NCBI GenBank assembly: GCA_913776795.1
Contig: CAJYRH010000302.1
Span: 1-7,809 of the forward strand
Source of the DNA: an uncultured Pseudorhodoferax sp.
Lineage (GTDB): Bacteria > Pseudomonadota > Gammaproteobacteria > Burkholderiales > Burkholderiaceae
Length of the DNA stretch: 7,809 bases
Direction of reading: 5' to 3'
The position numbers and the translations under genes were made by a program. The notes below the pieces were generated by a model, which worked only from the letters and a program-made list of their open reading frames with translations, did not search any database and had not been told where the DNA came from. Positions 1-6,273 of this stretch are shown here, in pieces; positions within the stretch are counted from its first letter, which is position 1; every line of letters starts with the position of its first letter.

Positions 1-2768
1 CCGGTCATGGCCGCCAGCAGCCCCATCGGCACGATCAGGATGATGGCGAGCGGCAGCGTCAGGCTTTCGTACTGCGCGGCCAGCACCAGAAAGACCAGCA
101 GGATGGCCAGCGGAAAGACGATGAACGCCGAGTTGCCGGCCAGGATCTCCTGGTAGGTCAGGTCGGTCCATTCAAAGCTGATGCCGGCGGGCAGCGTCTC
201 GGCCGCGATGCGTGCGATGGCGGCCTGCGCTTGGCCCGAGGAGAAGCCGGGCGCGGCGCCGCCGTTGACGTCGGCCGTGAGGTAGCCGTTGTAGCGCATG
301 GCGCGCTCCGGGCCGAAGCTCGCATCCACCTTCATCAGCGCGGACAGCGGAATCATCTCGCCCGACGCCGAGCGCACCTTGAGCGCGCCGATGTCCTCGG
401 CCCGCGCACGGTAGGGCGCATCGGCCTGCACGCGCACGCTGTAGGTGCGGCCGAACTTGTTGAAGTCGTTCGCGTACAGGCTGCCCAGGTAGATCTGCAG
501 CGTGTCGAAGATGTCGGTCACGGGCACGCCGAGCTGGCGCGCCTTGGTGCGGTCGATGTCGGCGTACAGCTGCGGCACGTTGACCTGCCAGCTGCTGAAG
601 ATGCCGGCCAGCTCGGGCGTCTGGTAGGCCTTGGCCATGAAGGCCTTCACGGCGGCGTCCATGCCGTCGTAGCCCACGGAGCCGCGGTCCTGCAGTTGCA
701 GCTTGAAGCCACCCGTGGTGCCCAGGCCCTGCACGGGCGGCGGCGGGAACATCACGATGAAGGCGTCCTGGATGCCGCCGAAGGCCTGGTTCAGCTGGCC
801 GGCCACGGCACCGCCGCTCTGGTCGGCGCGCCTGCGTTCCTCGAAGGGCTTGAGCGTGGCGAACACGATGCCCGAGTTCGAGCTGTTGGTGAAACCGTTG
901 ATCGACAGGCCAGGGAAGGCGATGGCGTCCTCGACATTCGGGTTCTTGCGCACGATCTCGCCCATGCGCTTGATCACGTCCTCGGTGCGGTCCAGCGTGG
1001 CGCCGTCGGGCAGCTGGGCGAAGCCGATCAGGTACTGCTTGTCCTGCAGCGGCACGAAGCCCGAGGGAACGGCCTTGAACAGGCCCACCGTGACCACGCC
1101 CAGCGCCGCGTAGAGCAGCAGCATGGCGCCCTTGCGGCCGATGGCACGGCGCACGCCGCCGCCATAGGCATCGGAGCCGCGTGCGAACAGCTTGTTGAAG
1201 CCGCGGAAGAAGCCGCCCAGCACGCGGTCCATGCCGCGCGTGAGCGCGTCCCTGGGTTCGTCGTGCCCCTTGAGCAGCAGCGCGGCCAGGGCCGGGGACA
1301 GGGTGAGCGAGTTGATGGCCGAGATCACCGTGGAGATGGCGATCGTCACCGCGAACTGCTTGTAGAACTGGCCCGTGAGGCCGCTGATGAAGGCCAGCGG
1401 CACGAACACCGCCACCAGCACCAGCGCGATGGCGATGATGGGGCCGGACACCTCGCGCATGGCGCGGTAGGTGGCCTCGCGCGGGCTCAGGCCTTCGGCG
1501 ATGTTGCGCTCCACGTTTTCCACCACCACGATGGCGTCGTCCACCACGATGCCGATGGCCAGCACCAGCCCGAACAGCGACAGCGCGTTGATCGAGAAGC
1601 CCAGCAGGTGCAGCACCGCGAAGGTGCCCACCACCGACACCGGCACGGCCAGCAGCGGGATGATGGAGGCGCGCCAGGTCTGCAGGAACAGGATCACCAC
1701 GATCACGACGAGCGCGATGGCTTCCAGCAGCGTGTGCACCACCGACTCGATGGAGGCGCGCACGAACTGCGTGGGGTCGTAGGCGATGCGGTACTCCACG
1801 CCCTCGGGCATGTTGTGCTTGAGCAGCGCCATGGTCTCGCGCACCTGGGCCGAGATCTGCAGCGCGTTGGCGCCGGGCGACTGGAACACGCCCATGCCCA
1901 CCGCGTCGTCGTTGTTGAGCAGCGAGCGCAGCGCGTAGTCGGCCGCGCCGAGTTCGATGCGCGCGATGTCGCGCAGGCGCGTCACGGCGCCGTCGGCACC
2001 GGTCTTGACGATGATGTCGCCGAACTCTTCCTCGTTCTGCAGCCGGCCCTGGGCGTTGATGGACAGCTGCATGTCCACGCCGGGCAGGCCGGGCGAGCCG
2101 CCGACCACGCCGGCCGCGGCCTGGATGTTCTGGCCGCGGATGGCGGTCACCACGTCGCTGGCCGACAGGCCGCGCTGCGCCACCTTCTGCGGGTCCAGCC
2201 AGACGCGCATGGAGTATTCGCCGCCGCCGAAGATCTGCACCTGGCCCACGCCCTGGATGCGCGCCAGCTGGTCCTTGACGTTGAGCACCGCGTAGTTGCG
2301 CAGGTAGTTCATGTCGTAGCGGCCGTTGGGCGAGACCAGGTGCACCACCATGGTGATGTCGGGTGCGCTCTTGATGGTCGTGATGCCCAGGCGCCGCACC
2401 TCCTCGGGCAGCCGCGGCTCGGCCTGCGCCACGCGGTTCTGCACCAGCTGCTGGGCCTTGTCGGGGTCGGTGCCGAGCTTGAAGGTCACGGTCAGCGTCA
2501 TGACGCCGTCGGTGGTGGCCTGGCTGCCCATGTAAAGCATGCCTTCGACGCCGTTGATCTGCTCTTCCAGCGGCGTGGCCACGGTCTCGGCGATCACCTT
2601 GGGGTTGGCGCCCGGGTACTGGGCGCGCACCACCACCGAGGGCGGCACGACCTCGGGGTACTCGGAGATCGGCAAGGCGCGCATGGCGATCAGGCCGGCG
2701 AGGAAGATCAGCACCGACAGCACGCCCGCGAAGATGGGCCGGTCGATGAAGAATTTGGAGAAGTTCAT
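1..2768 (-). CDS. mexF: RND multidrug efflux permease, MexF-like (HAE1 family), cut by the window edge
   Basis: This is an inner-membrane proton/drug antiporter of a tripartite RND pump; it takes substrates from the periplasm and inner leaflet and passes them through the adaptor to an outer-membrane channel. The protein starts MNFSKFFIDRPIF, typical of the family. Predicted membrane helix 1 is at about residues 10-30, helices 2-6 at about 340-490, helix 7 near 540-560, and helices 8-9 at about 870-920, with large periplasmic loops between. The helix 4 proton-relay Asp pair is present as D410-D411 in the motif GIVVDDAIVVVENVER. Residue 922 is the last whole codon. Roughly 130-140 residues are missing, including helices 10-12 and the expected relay Lys, Arg and Thr. 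The N-terminal motif SEYPEVVPPSVVV and the late motif DFNKFGRTY favour the MexF/BpeF branch over AcrB. The start has a G-rich, GGA-containing ribosome site about 8 bases upstream. It lies 74 bases behind the adaptor gene, in one operon. No outer-membrane channel gene is visible; it could lie beyond the left edge. Confidence 0.95.
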   Translation of the reverse strand, partial: MNFSKFFIDRPIFAGVLSVLIFLAGLIAMRALPISEYPEVVPPSVVVRAQYPGANPKVIAETVATPLEEQINGVEGMLYMGSQATTDGVMTLTVTFKLGTDPDKAQQLVQNRVAQAEPRLPEEVRRLGITTIKSAPDITMVVHLVSPNGRYDMNYLRNYAVLNVKDQLARIQGVGQVQIFGGGEYSMRVWLDPQKVAQRGLSASDVVTAIRGQNIQAAAGVVGGSPGLPGVDMQLSINAQGRLQNEEEFGDIIVKTGADGAVTRLRDIARIELGAADYALRSLLNNDDAVGMGVFQSPGANALQISAQVRETMALLKHNMPEGVEYRIAYDPTQFVRASIESVVHTLLEAIALVVIVVILFLQTWRASIIPLLAVPVSVVGTFAVLHLLGFSINALSLFGLVLAIGIVVDDAIVVVENVERNIAEGLSPREATYRAMREVSGPIIAIALVLVAVFVPLAFISGLTGQFYKQFAVTIAISTVISAINSLTLSPALAALLLKGHDEPRDALTRGMDRVLGGFFRGFNKLFARGSDAYGGGVRRAIGRKGAMLLLYAALGVVTVGLFKAVPSGFVPLQDKQYLIGFAQLPDGATLDRTEDVIKRMGEIVRKNPNVEDAIAFPGLSINGFTNSSNSGIVFATLKPFEERRRADQSGGAVAGQLNQAFGGIQDAFIVMFPPPPVQGLGTTGGFKLQLQDRGSVGYDGMDAAVKAFMAKAYQTPELAGIFSSWQVNVPQLYADIDRTKARQLGVPVTDIFDTLQIYLGSLYANDFNKFGRTYSVRVQADAPYRARAEDIGALKVRSASGEMIPLSALMKVDASFGPERAMRYNGYLTADVNGGAAPGFSSGQAQAAIARIAAETLPAGISFEWTDLTYQEILAGNSAFIVFPLAILLVFLVLAAQYESLTLPLAIILIVPMGLLAAMT

Positions 2769-2781
2769 GGCAAAGGTCCCC

Positions 2782-2811
2782 CCTGCCACCGGCGCGCAGG
2801 GCGCCGGCAGG
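2782..2811 (-). other. Intercistronic hairpin between adaptor and permease genes
   Basis: In plus-strand order, CCTGCC (2782-2787) and GGCGC (2791-2795) pair with GCGCC (2801-2805) and GGCAGG (2806-2811). This gives 11 base pairs with a 3-base bulge (2788-2790) and a 5-base loop. It fills much of the 74-base gap between the adaptor stop and the permease start and ends about 13 bases before the permease ATG. No T-run follows on the minus strand, so it is not a clear intrinsic terminator. RNA stability control, partial attenuation or modulation of permease translation are possible; none is shown by sequence alone. Confidence 0.5.
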
Positions 2812-2842
2812 CATGGATGTGTTGGGTCGGCGGGGTGCTAGA

Positions 2843-4099
2843 TCAGGACTTGGACGCGGTGGCGGCGTCGGCCTTGGCCTGCTTGTCGGCGCGGGCGTCC
2901 ATGGCCACGGGCTGCGGCTCCACCAGCATGCCGGGGCGCACGCGCTGCAGGCCGTTGACGACCACGCGCTCGCCGGGCTGCAGGCCCTGCGTCACGATGC
3001 GCAGGCCGTTCGCGTGGGCGCCCAACTGCACCTGGCGCCACTGCGCCTTGTTCTCGGCGTCCACCACGATCACGAACTTCTTGTCCTGGTCGGTGCCCAC
3101 CGCGCGCTCGTTGACCAGCAGCGCCGGGGCGCTCTTGACCTGGCCCATGCGCAGCCGCGCGAACTGGCCGGGCATCAGTGCGCCGTCCTTGTTGTCGAAC
3201 TGGGCGCGCACGCGCACCGTGCCGCTGCGCGCGTCGACCTGGTTGTCGACCCACTGCAGGCGGCCCGTCAGCGGCGTGTCGCCCTGCGCCGCCGTGCCCA
3301 TCTGCACCGGGATGCGTTCGACCTGCGCGCGGCTGCCGCCCGGCAGTTCGCGCAGCGCGCGCGAGACGACCTGCTCGTCGGCGTCGAAGCTCGCGTAGAT
3401 CGGGCTGACCGAGACCAGCGTGGTCAGCACCGGCGCGCCCGGGCCGGCGGAGACCAGGTTGCCGACCGTGATCTCGACCTTGCCGACGCGGCCGGCCACC
3501 GGCGCCCGCACCTGGGTCCACGACAGGTTCAGCCGCGCCGACTGCAGCGCGGCCTGGGCCGCGCGCAGGTTGGCGTCGGCCTCGCGCAGCGCGTTGGCCC
3601 GTTCGTCGTGCTCGCGCTGGGCGATGGCGCGCTCGTCCAGCAGGCGCTGGGCCCGGTCGAGCTCGCTCTTTGTGAAGGACTGGCGCGCCTGGGCGGCGAC
3701 GACCTGGGCCTCGGCCCGCTCGACCTCGGCGGCGTAGGGTGCGGGGTCGATGGTCACCAGCAGGTCGCCCTTGGCGACCAGGGCGCCTTCGCGGAAGTGC
3801 ACCGACTGCACCGTGCCGGCGACGCGCGAGCGCAGGTCCACGCGCTCCACGGCCTCCAGGCGGCCCGAGAACTCGTCCCAGGTCGCCACCTCGGACTGCG
3901 CCACGGTGGCCACGGACACCGGCGTGGCCGGCGGCTGCGCCGGCAGCGCATCGGCATGCACCTTGGGCGACTGCAGCATGAAGACCACGCCGGCGACGGC
4001 CATGGCCAGCACGAGCGCGGTGCCCAGAGCCAGCGCGTGGTTGCGGCGCGGCCGGATCTGGGTGGGATCGGAATACGGATCTTTGGTTGGATCGGACAT
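2843..4099 (-). CDS. mexE: RND efflux periplasmic adaptor (membrane fusion protein), MexE-like
   Basis: The adaptor links the RND permease to an outer-membrane channel in the periplasm. It has 418 residues, normal for the family. The chosen ATG (4099, MSDPTKDP) has a GAGGGAG ribosome site 6 bases upstream; an in-frame ATG 13 codons earlier lacks this support. Layout: short polar cytoplasmic N-terminus (1-20) with a DP-rich stretch, hydrophobic segment about 22-42, first lipoyl half about 60-122 (WDEFSGRLEA, then GALVAKGDLL), Ala/Glu/Arg-rich alpha-helical hairpin about 122-192, second lipoyl half about 193-230 (LNLSWTQVRAPVAGRV), beta-barrel about 230-320 (YASFDADE; VDNQVDARSGTVRVRAQFDN), membrane-proximal domain about 325-395 (VVVNGLQRVRPGM), and a charged tail. 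The MexE-type motifs DNQVDARSGT and NGLQRVRPGM support the subfamily. There is no cysteine anywhere, so it cannot be a lipoprotein; anchoring must be by the N-terminal helix, or cleavage after an Ala near VHADA could release it. Confidence 0.95.
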   Translation of the reverse strand: MSDPTKDPYSDPTQIRPRRNHALALGTALVLAMAVAGVVFMLQSPKVHADALPAQPPATPVSVATVAQSEVATWDEFSGRLEAVERVDLRSRVAGTVQSVHFREGALVAKGDLLVTIDPAPYAAEVERAEAQVVAAQARQSFTKSELDRAQRLLDERAIAQREHDERANALREADANLRAAQAALQSARLNLSWTQVRAPVAGRVGKVEITVGNLVSAGPGAPVLTTLVSVSPIYASFDADEQVVSRALRELPGGSRAQVERIPVQMGTAAQGDTPLTGRLQWVDNQVDARSGTVRVRAQFDNKDGALMPGQFARLRMGQVKSAPALLVNERAVGTDQDKKFVIVVDAENKAQWRQVQLGAHANGLRIVTQGLQPGERVVVNGLQRVRPGMLVEPQPVAMDARADKQAKADAATASKS

Positions 4100-4143
4100 G
4101 GTGAACTCCCTCGAAACAAAAACAACGGACAAAGGCATCCCTT

Positions 4144-4164
4144 CCGGCCGTTCGGGGCGGCCGG
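4144..4164. repeat. Perfect 7-bp inverted repeat upstream of the adaptor gene
   Basis: CCGGCCG (4144-4150) and CGGCCGG (4158-4164) are exact reverse complements around a 7-base loop. The dyad sits 45 bases upstream of the adaptor ATG, inside the 106-base gap after the hydrolase gene. No T-run follows on either strand. It could be a second element of a termination region, a leader-RNA hairpin ahead of the pump genes, or a protein site. In such GC-rich DNA a chance dyad is also possible. Confidence 0.4.
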
Positions 4165-4179
4165 TTCGGGCAGATCGGG

Positions 4180-4199
4180 AAAGAGGCCCCTCGCGGGGC
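4180..4199 (-). terminator. Terminator-like hairpin after the hydrolase gene
   Basis: GCCCC (4186-4190) and GGGGC (4195-4199) form a 5-bp all-GC stem. Read on the minus strand, the loop is GCGA, a stable GNRA-type tetraloop, and the stem is followed by CTCTTT. It begins 6 bases after the hydrolase TAG. The stem is short and the T-run weak, so termination may be partial, with some readthrough into the efflux operon. Confidence 0.45.
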
Positions 4200-4205
4200 G
4201 GAAGG

Positions 4206-5078
4206 CTAGGCGGCGCCTTTCTTCGCGGGCATCCGGGCCGCGAAGAAGTTCTCCAGGCGCGGCCGCACCATGGCCGCGCACGCGCACTCCATGGGCTCGT
4301 TGGCCAGCAAGGTTTCGGGCCAGCCCGTGGCTGGCGTCAGCATCTCGAACTCGACCGGCACGCCGGCGGCGCGCAGCTTGTCGGCGTAGGCCCGGGCCTC
4401 GTCGCGCATCGGGTCGTCGCTCGCGGTCAGCACCAGCGTGGGCGCGATGCCCGACAGCCGCAGCGAACCGCCCGGCACGGCGTAGGGATGGGTGGCGTCC
4501 TGCGGGCAGCGCAGGTAGTTGCGCCAGCCCTCGGCCCACTTGCCCTGCGTCTCGGTGCAGGCCACGGCCCGCACCGAGGCCATGCCCGTGCAAGGGTCCA
4601 GCATGGGCGAGACGAGGATCTGGCCGCCCAGCGGCGGGTGGGCGCGGTCGCGCGCAATGAGCGCGGTGGCCGCGGCCAGGTTGCCGCCAGCCTCCTCGCC
4701 GGCCAGGAACACCGGGGCGCCGGTGCCGGCCAGCTTGCTGCGCTGCTTGTAGGCCCACTCCAGCACGCCATAGCCCACGTCCAGCGCCTGCGGGAACGGA
4801 TGTGCCGGTGCCAGCGGATAGGCGATGGAGACGACCACGGCGCCCGCCTCGGCCAGCATGCTGGCCAGCTTGACACCGCAGTCCAGACCGCCGGCCGTGA
4901 ACGCACCGCCGTGGTAATGCACCACGAGCGGCGCCACCTGGCCGCGCTTCTTGTCGCCGTAGATCCGCGTCGGCACCGGCTCCAGGCCCTTGAGCTCTAC
5001 CACGGTTTCGCGCCAGCTCGCAAAGCCGTTGCCCTGCGGGGCAGCGGTGGTCGACGGGGTGGCGGTGGCGGCGGACAT
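4206..5078 (-). CDS. Alpha/beta-hydrolase-fold protein, HSL/GDxG-like, with catalytic Ser and His missing (probable pseudoenzyme)
   Basis: The 290-residue protein has no signal peptide or membrane segment and is presumably cytoplasmic. The ATG at 5078 has an AGGAG site 6 bases upstream. The order of motifs is that of the hormone-sensitive-lipase-like esterase family: oxyanion-hole HGGAF at 56-60, the segment SIAYPLAPAHPFPQALDV at about 84-101, the nucleophile-elbow position at 127-132, and DPMRDEA with the usual acid D222. However, the elbow reads GEEAGG, not GDSAGG, so E129 stands where the nucleophile Ser should be. The sequence from D222 to the end contains no His; G252 sits about where the family His is expected (TPATGW instead of a GxxHGF-type motif). 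Ordinary Ser-His-Asp hydrolysis is therefore unlikely. Six cysteines (67, 163, 174, 191, 265, 267) include a C-A-C pair. The frame is intact and codon use matches its neighbours, so this does not look like a decaying gene. It is divergent from the LysR gene at 5289 and upstream of the pump. Ligand binding is an inference; the plant receptor GID1 shows that this fold can lose catalysis and become a receptor. Confidence 0.85.
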   Translation of the reverse strand: MSAATATPSTTAAPQGNGFASWRETVVELKGLEPVPTRIYGDKKRGQVAPLVVHYHGGAFTAGGLDCGVKLASMLAEAGAVVVSIAYPLAPAHPFPQALDVGYGVLEWAYKQRSKLAGTGAPVFLAGEEAGGNLAAATALIARDRAHPPLGGQILVSPMLDPCTGMASVRAVACTETQGKWAEGWRNYLRCPQDATHPYAVPGGSLRLSGIAPTLVLTASDDPMRDEARAYADKLRAAGVPVEFEMLTPATGWPETLLANEPMECACAAMVRPRLENFFAARMPAKKGAA

Positions 5079-5288
5079 GGCAGGCTCCTGGTACAGCGTT
5101 GGAAGATGCGGGAGGGCGTTGACGATGCTGATGAATGTAAGCGCTGCCCGGTGTCGGATAAATGCGCAACACACCGCTTCACTGTTTCCGGTCGGCCAAC
5201 AATCCCCGAAAAACCTGGGGAGAATCGCACCGAACCTTTCAAACCTACGGGTATCTACTGATTCCCAGAATAAGCAAGAAGGAAGCCC
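5079..5288. promoter_or_regulatory. Divergent intergenic control region between hydrolase and first LysR gene
   Basis: This 210-base non-coding stretch is clearly less GC-rich than its surroundings and separates two divergently oriented starts. It should hold the promoters for both genes, and, by the usual LysR arrangement, the binding site of the regulator. The ribosome sites are visible at each end: AGGAG for the hydrolase (minus strand) and AAGGA at 5279-5283 for the LysR gene. I do not see convincing -35/-10 pairs on either strand. The best dyad is CGGTGT (5149-5154) with ACACCG (5171-5176), listed separately. Confidence 0.7.
5149..5176. promoter_or_regulatory. Candidate operator dyad in the divergent region
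   Basis: CGGTGT (5149-5154) and ACACCG (5171-5176) are exact reverse complements separated by 16 bases, with an AT-richer core that includes GGATAAAT. The location, about 70 bases upstream of the hydrolase ATG and 113 bases upstream of the LysR ATG, suits a LysR-type recognition site. A 6-bp dyad can easily arise by chance in 210 bases, so this is only a candidate. Confidence 0.25.
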
Positions 5289-6203
5289 ATGGACCAGATC
5301 CAGGCGATGCGCACGTTCACGCGCGTCGTGGAGGCCGGCAGTTTCACCAAGGCGGCGGAGTCGCTCGATGTCCCCAAGGGCACGGTCACCAAGCAGATCC
5401 AGGCGCTGGAGACGCGGCTGCGCGTCAGGCTTCTCAACCGCACCACGCGCCGCGTGACCGTCACGCCCGACGGTGCGGCCTACTACGAGCGCACGCTGCG
5501 GCTGCTCTCCGATCTGGACGACATCGAGGCCAGCATGAGCAACGCCCAGGCCCGTCCGGGCGGCCGGCTGCGCGTGGACATCGGCGCCTCGGTGGCGCGG
5601 CTGCTGGTGATCCCGGCGCTGCCCGGCTTCTTCGAACGCTATCCCGACATCCAGCTCGACCTGGGCGTGAGCGACCGGCCGGTGGACCTGATCGCCGACA
5701 ACGTGGACTGCGTGATCCGCGGCGGCGAACTGACCGAGCAATCCCTGGTGGCCCGGCGCATCGGCAACATCGACTTCGTGACCGTGGCCTCGCCGGCTTA
5801 CCTGGCGCGCCACGGCACGCCGGCCCATCCGGACGAACTGGAGCAGAACCACACCATGGTCAGCTTCTTCTCCTCGCGCACCGGTCGGCAGTACACCCAC
5901 CACTTCGAACGCGCCGGCGAGGTGCACGAGATCGCCGGCCGCCACCGGCTGGCGGTGAACGAGAGCAACGCGCTGTCGGAGGCCGCGCTGGCCGGGCTGG
6001 GCATCGTCGGGCTCACGCGCTTCGACGTGAAGCCGCACATCGAGAGCGGCGCGCTGGTGCAGATCCTGCCGGACTGGAAGCGCCGCGCCCTGCCCTTCTA
6101 TGTCGTCTACCCGCCGAACCGGCACCTGTCGGCCAAGGTGCGTGCATTCGTCGACTGGGCGGCCGAACTGTTCGGCAACAACCCTTTCATGCAGGTGCGC
6201 TGA
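5289..6203 (+). CDS. LysR-type transcriptional regulator, CrgA-like (first of a tandem pair)
   Basis: This is a 304-residue DNA-binding regulator of normal LysR length. The N-terminal winged helix-turn-helix covers about residues 1-60 (FTRVVEAGSFTKAAESLDV, PKGTVTKQIQALE, LLNRTTRRVTVTPDG), with a linker helix at about 61-88 and the periplasmic-binding-protein-like effector domain at about 90-292 (RLRVDIGAS, DIQLDLGVSDRPVDLIADNVDCVIR). The start at 5289 has AAGGA 5 bases upstream. It is divergent from the hydrolase and efflux block, so that block is its most likely target, with autoregulation typical of the family. It is about 75% identical (227 of 304, ungapped, counted by eye) to the next gene. 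Inducer unknown. It is not obviously MexT, the classical MexEF regulator; the subgroup assignment comes from the pattern of the N-terminal half only. Confidence 0.95.
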   Translation: MDQIQAMRTFTRVVEAGSFTKAAESLDVPKGTVTKQIQALETRLRVRLLNRTTRRVTVTPDGAAYYERTLRLLSDLDDIEASMSNAQARPGGRLRVDIGASVARLLVIPALPGFFERYPDIQLDLGVSDRPVDLIADNVDCVIRGGELTEQSLVARRIGNIDFVTVASPAYLARHGTPAHPDELEQNHTMVSFFSSRTGRQYTHHFERAGEVHEIAGRHRLAVNESNALSEAALAGLGIVGLTRFDVKPHIESGALVQILPDWKRRALPFYVVYPPNRHLSAKVRAFVDWAAELFGNNPFMQVR

Positions 6204-6273
6204 CAGCCGTTGCGGATCCCGCTAAAGTCGCGCCCCCACCGCAACCGCGGGCACCCACAGCACAGGAAGACGA

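Noticed and set aside
1..2768. Truncation of the permease gene
   Set aside because: The frame is open up to the first base of the window; the missing C-terminus is due to the window edge and not to a stop or frameshift.
231..3398. Very long open frame on the plus strand (over 1000 codons) opposite the permease and adaptor genes
   Set aside because: It is rich in His, Arg, Gly and Ala with no recognisable domain, and is antisense to two genes with clear family motifs. Long antisense frames are expected in DNA this GC-rich.
4100..4138. Adaptor start at the upstream in-frame ATG (4138)
   Set aside because: It would add 13 residues without family support, while the ATG at 4099 has a good GAGGGAG site at correct spacing.
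4905..4920. HGGA instead of HGGG at the oxyanion hole of the hydrolase as a further defect
   Set aside because: HGGAF is a common natural variant in this family and does not by itself imply loss of activity.
2813..5261. Overlapping plus-strand open frames opposite the adaptor and hydrolase
   Set aside because: Low-complexity composition, no domain signal, and full overlap with well-supported genes on the minus strand.
6204..6273. Terminator or promoter between the LysR genes, including a near-palindrome around GCGGATCCCGC
   Set aside because: The dyad is imperfect and short with no T-run, and no convincing -35/-10 pair is visible in this 70-base gap.
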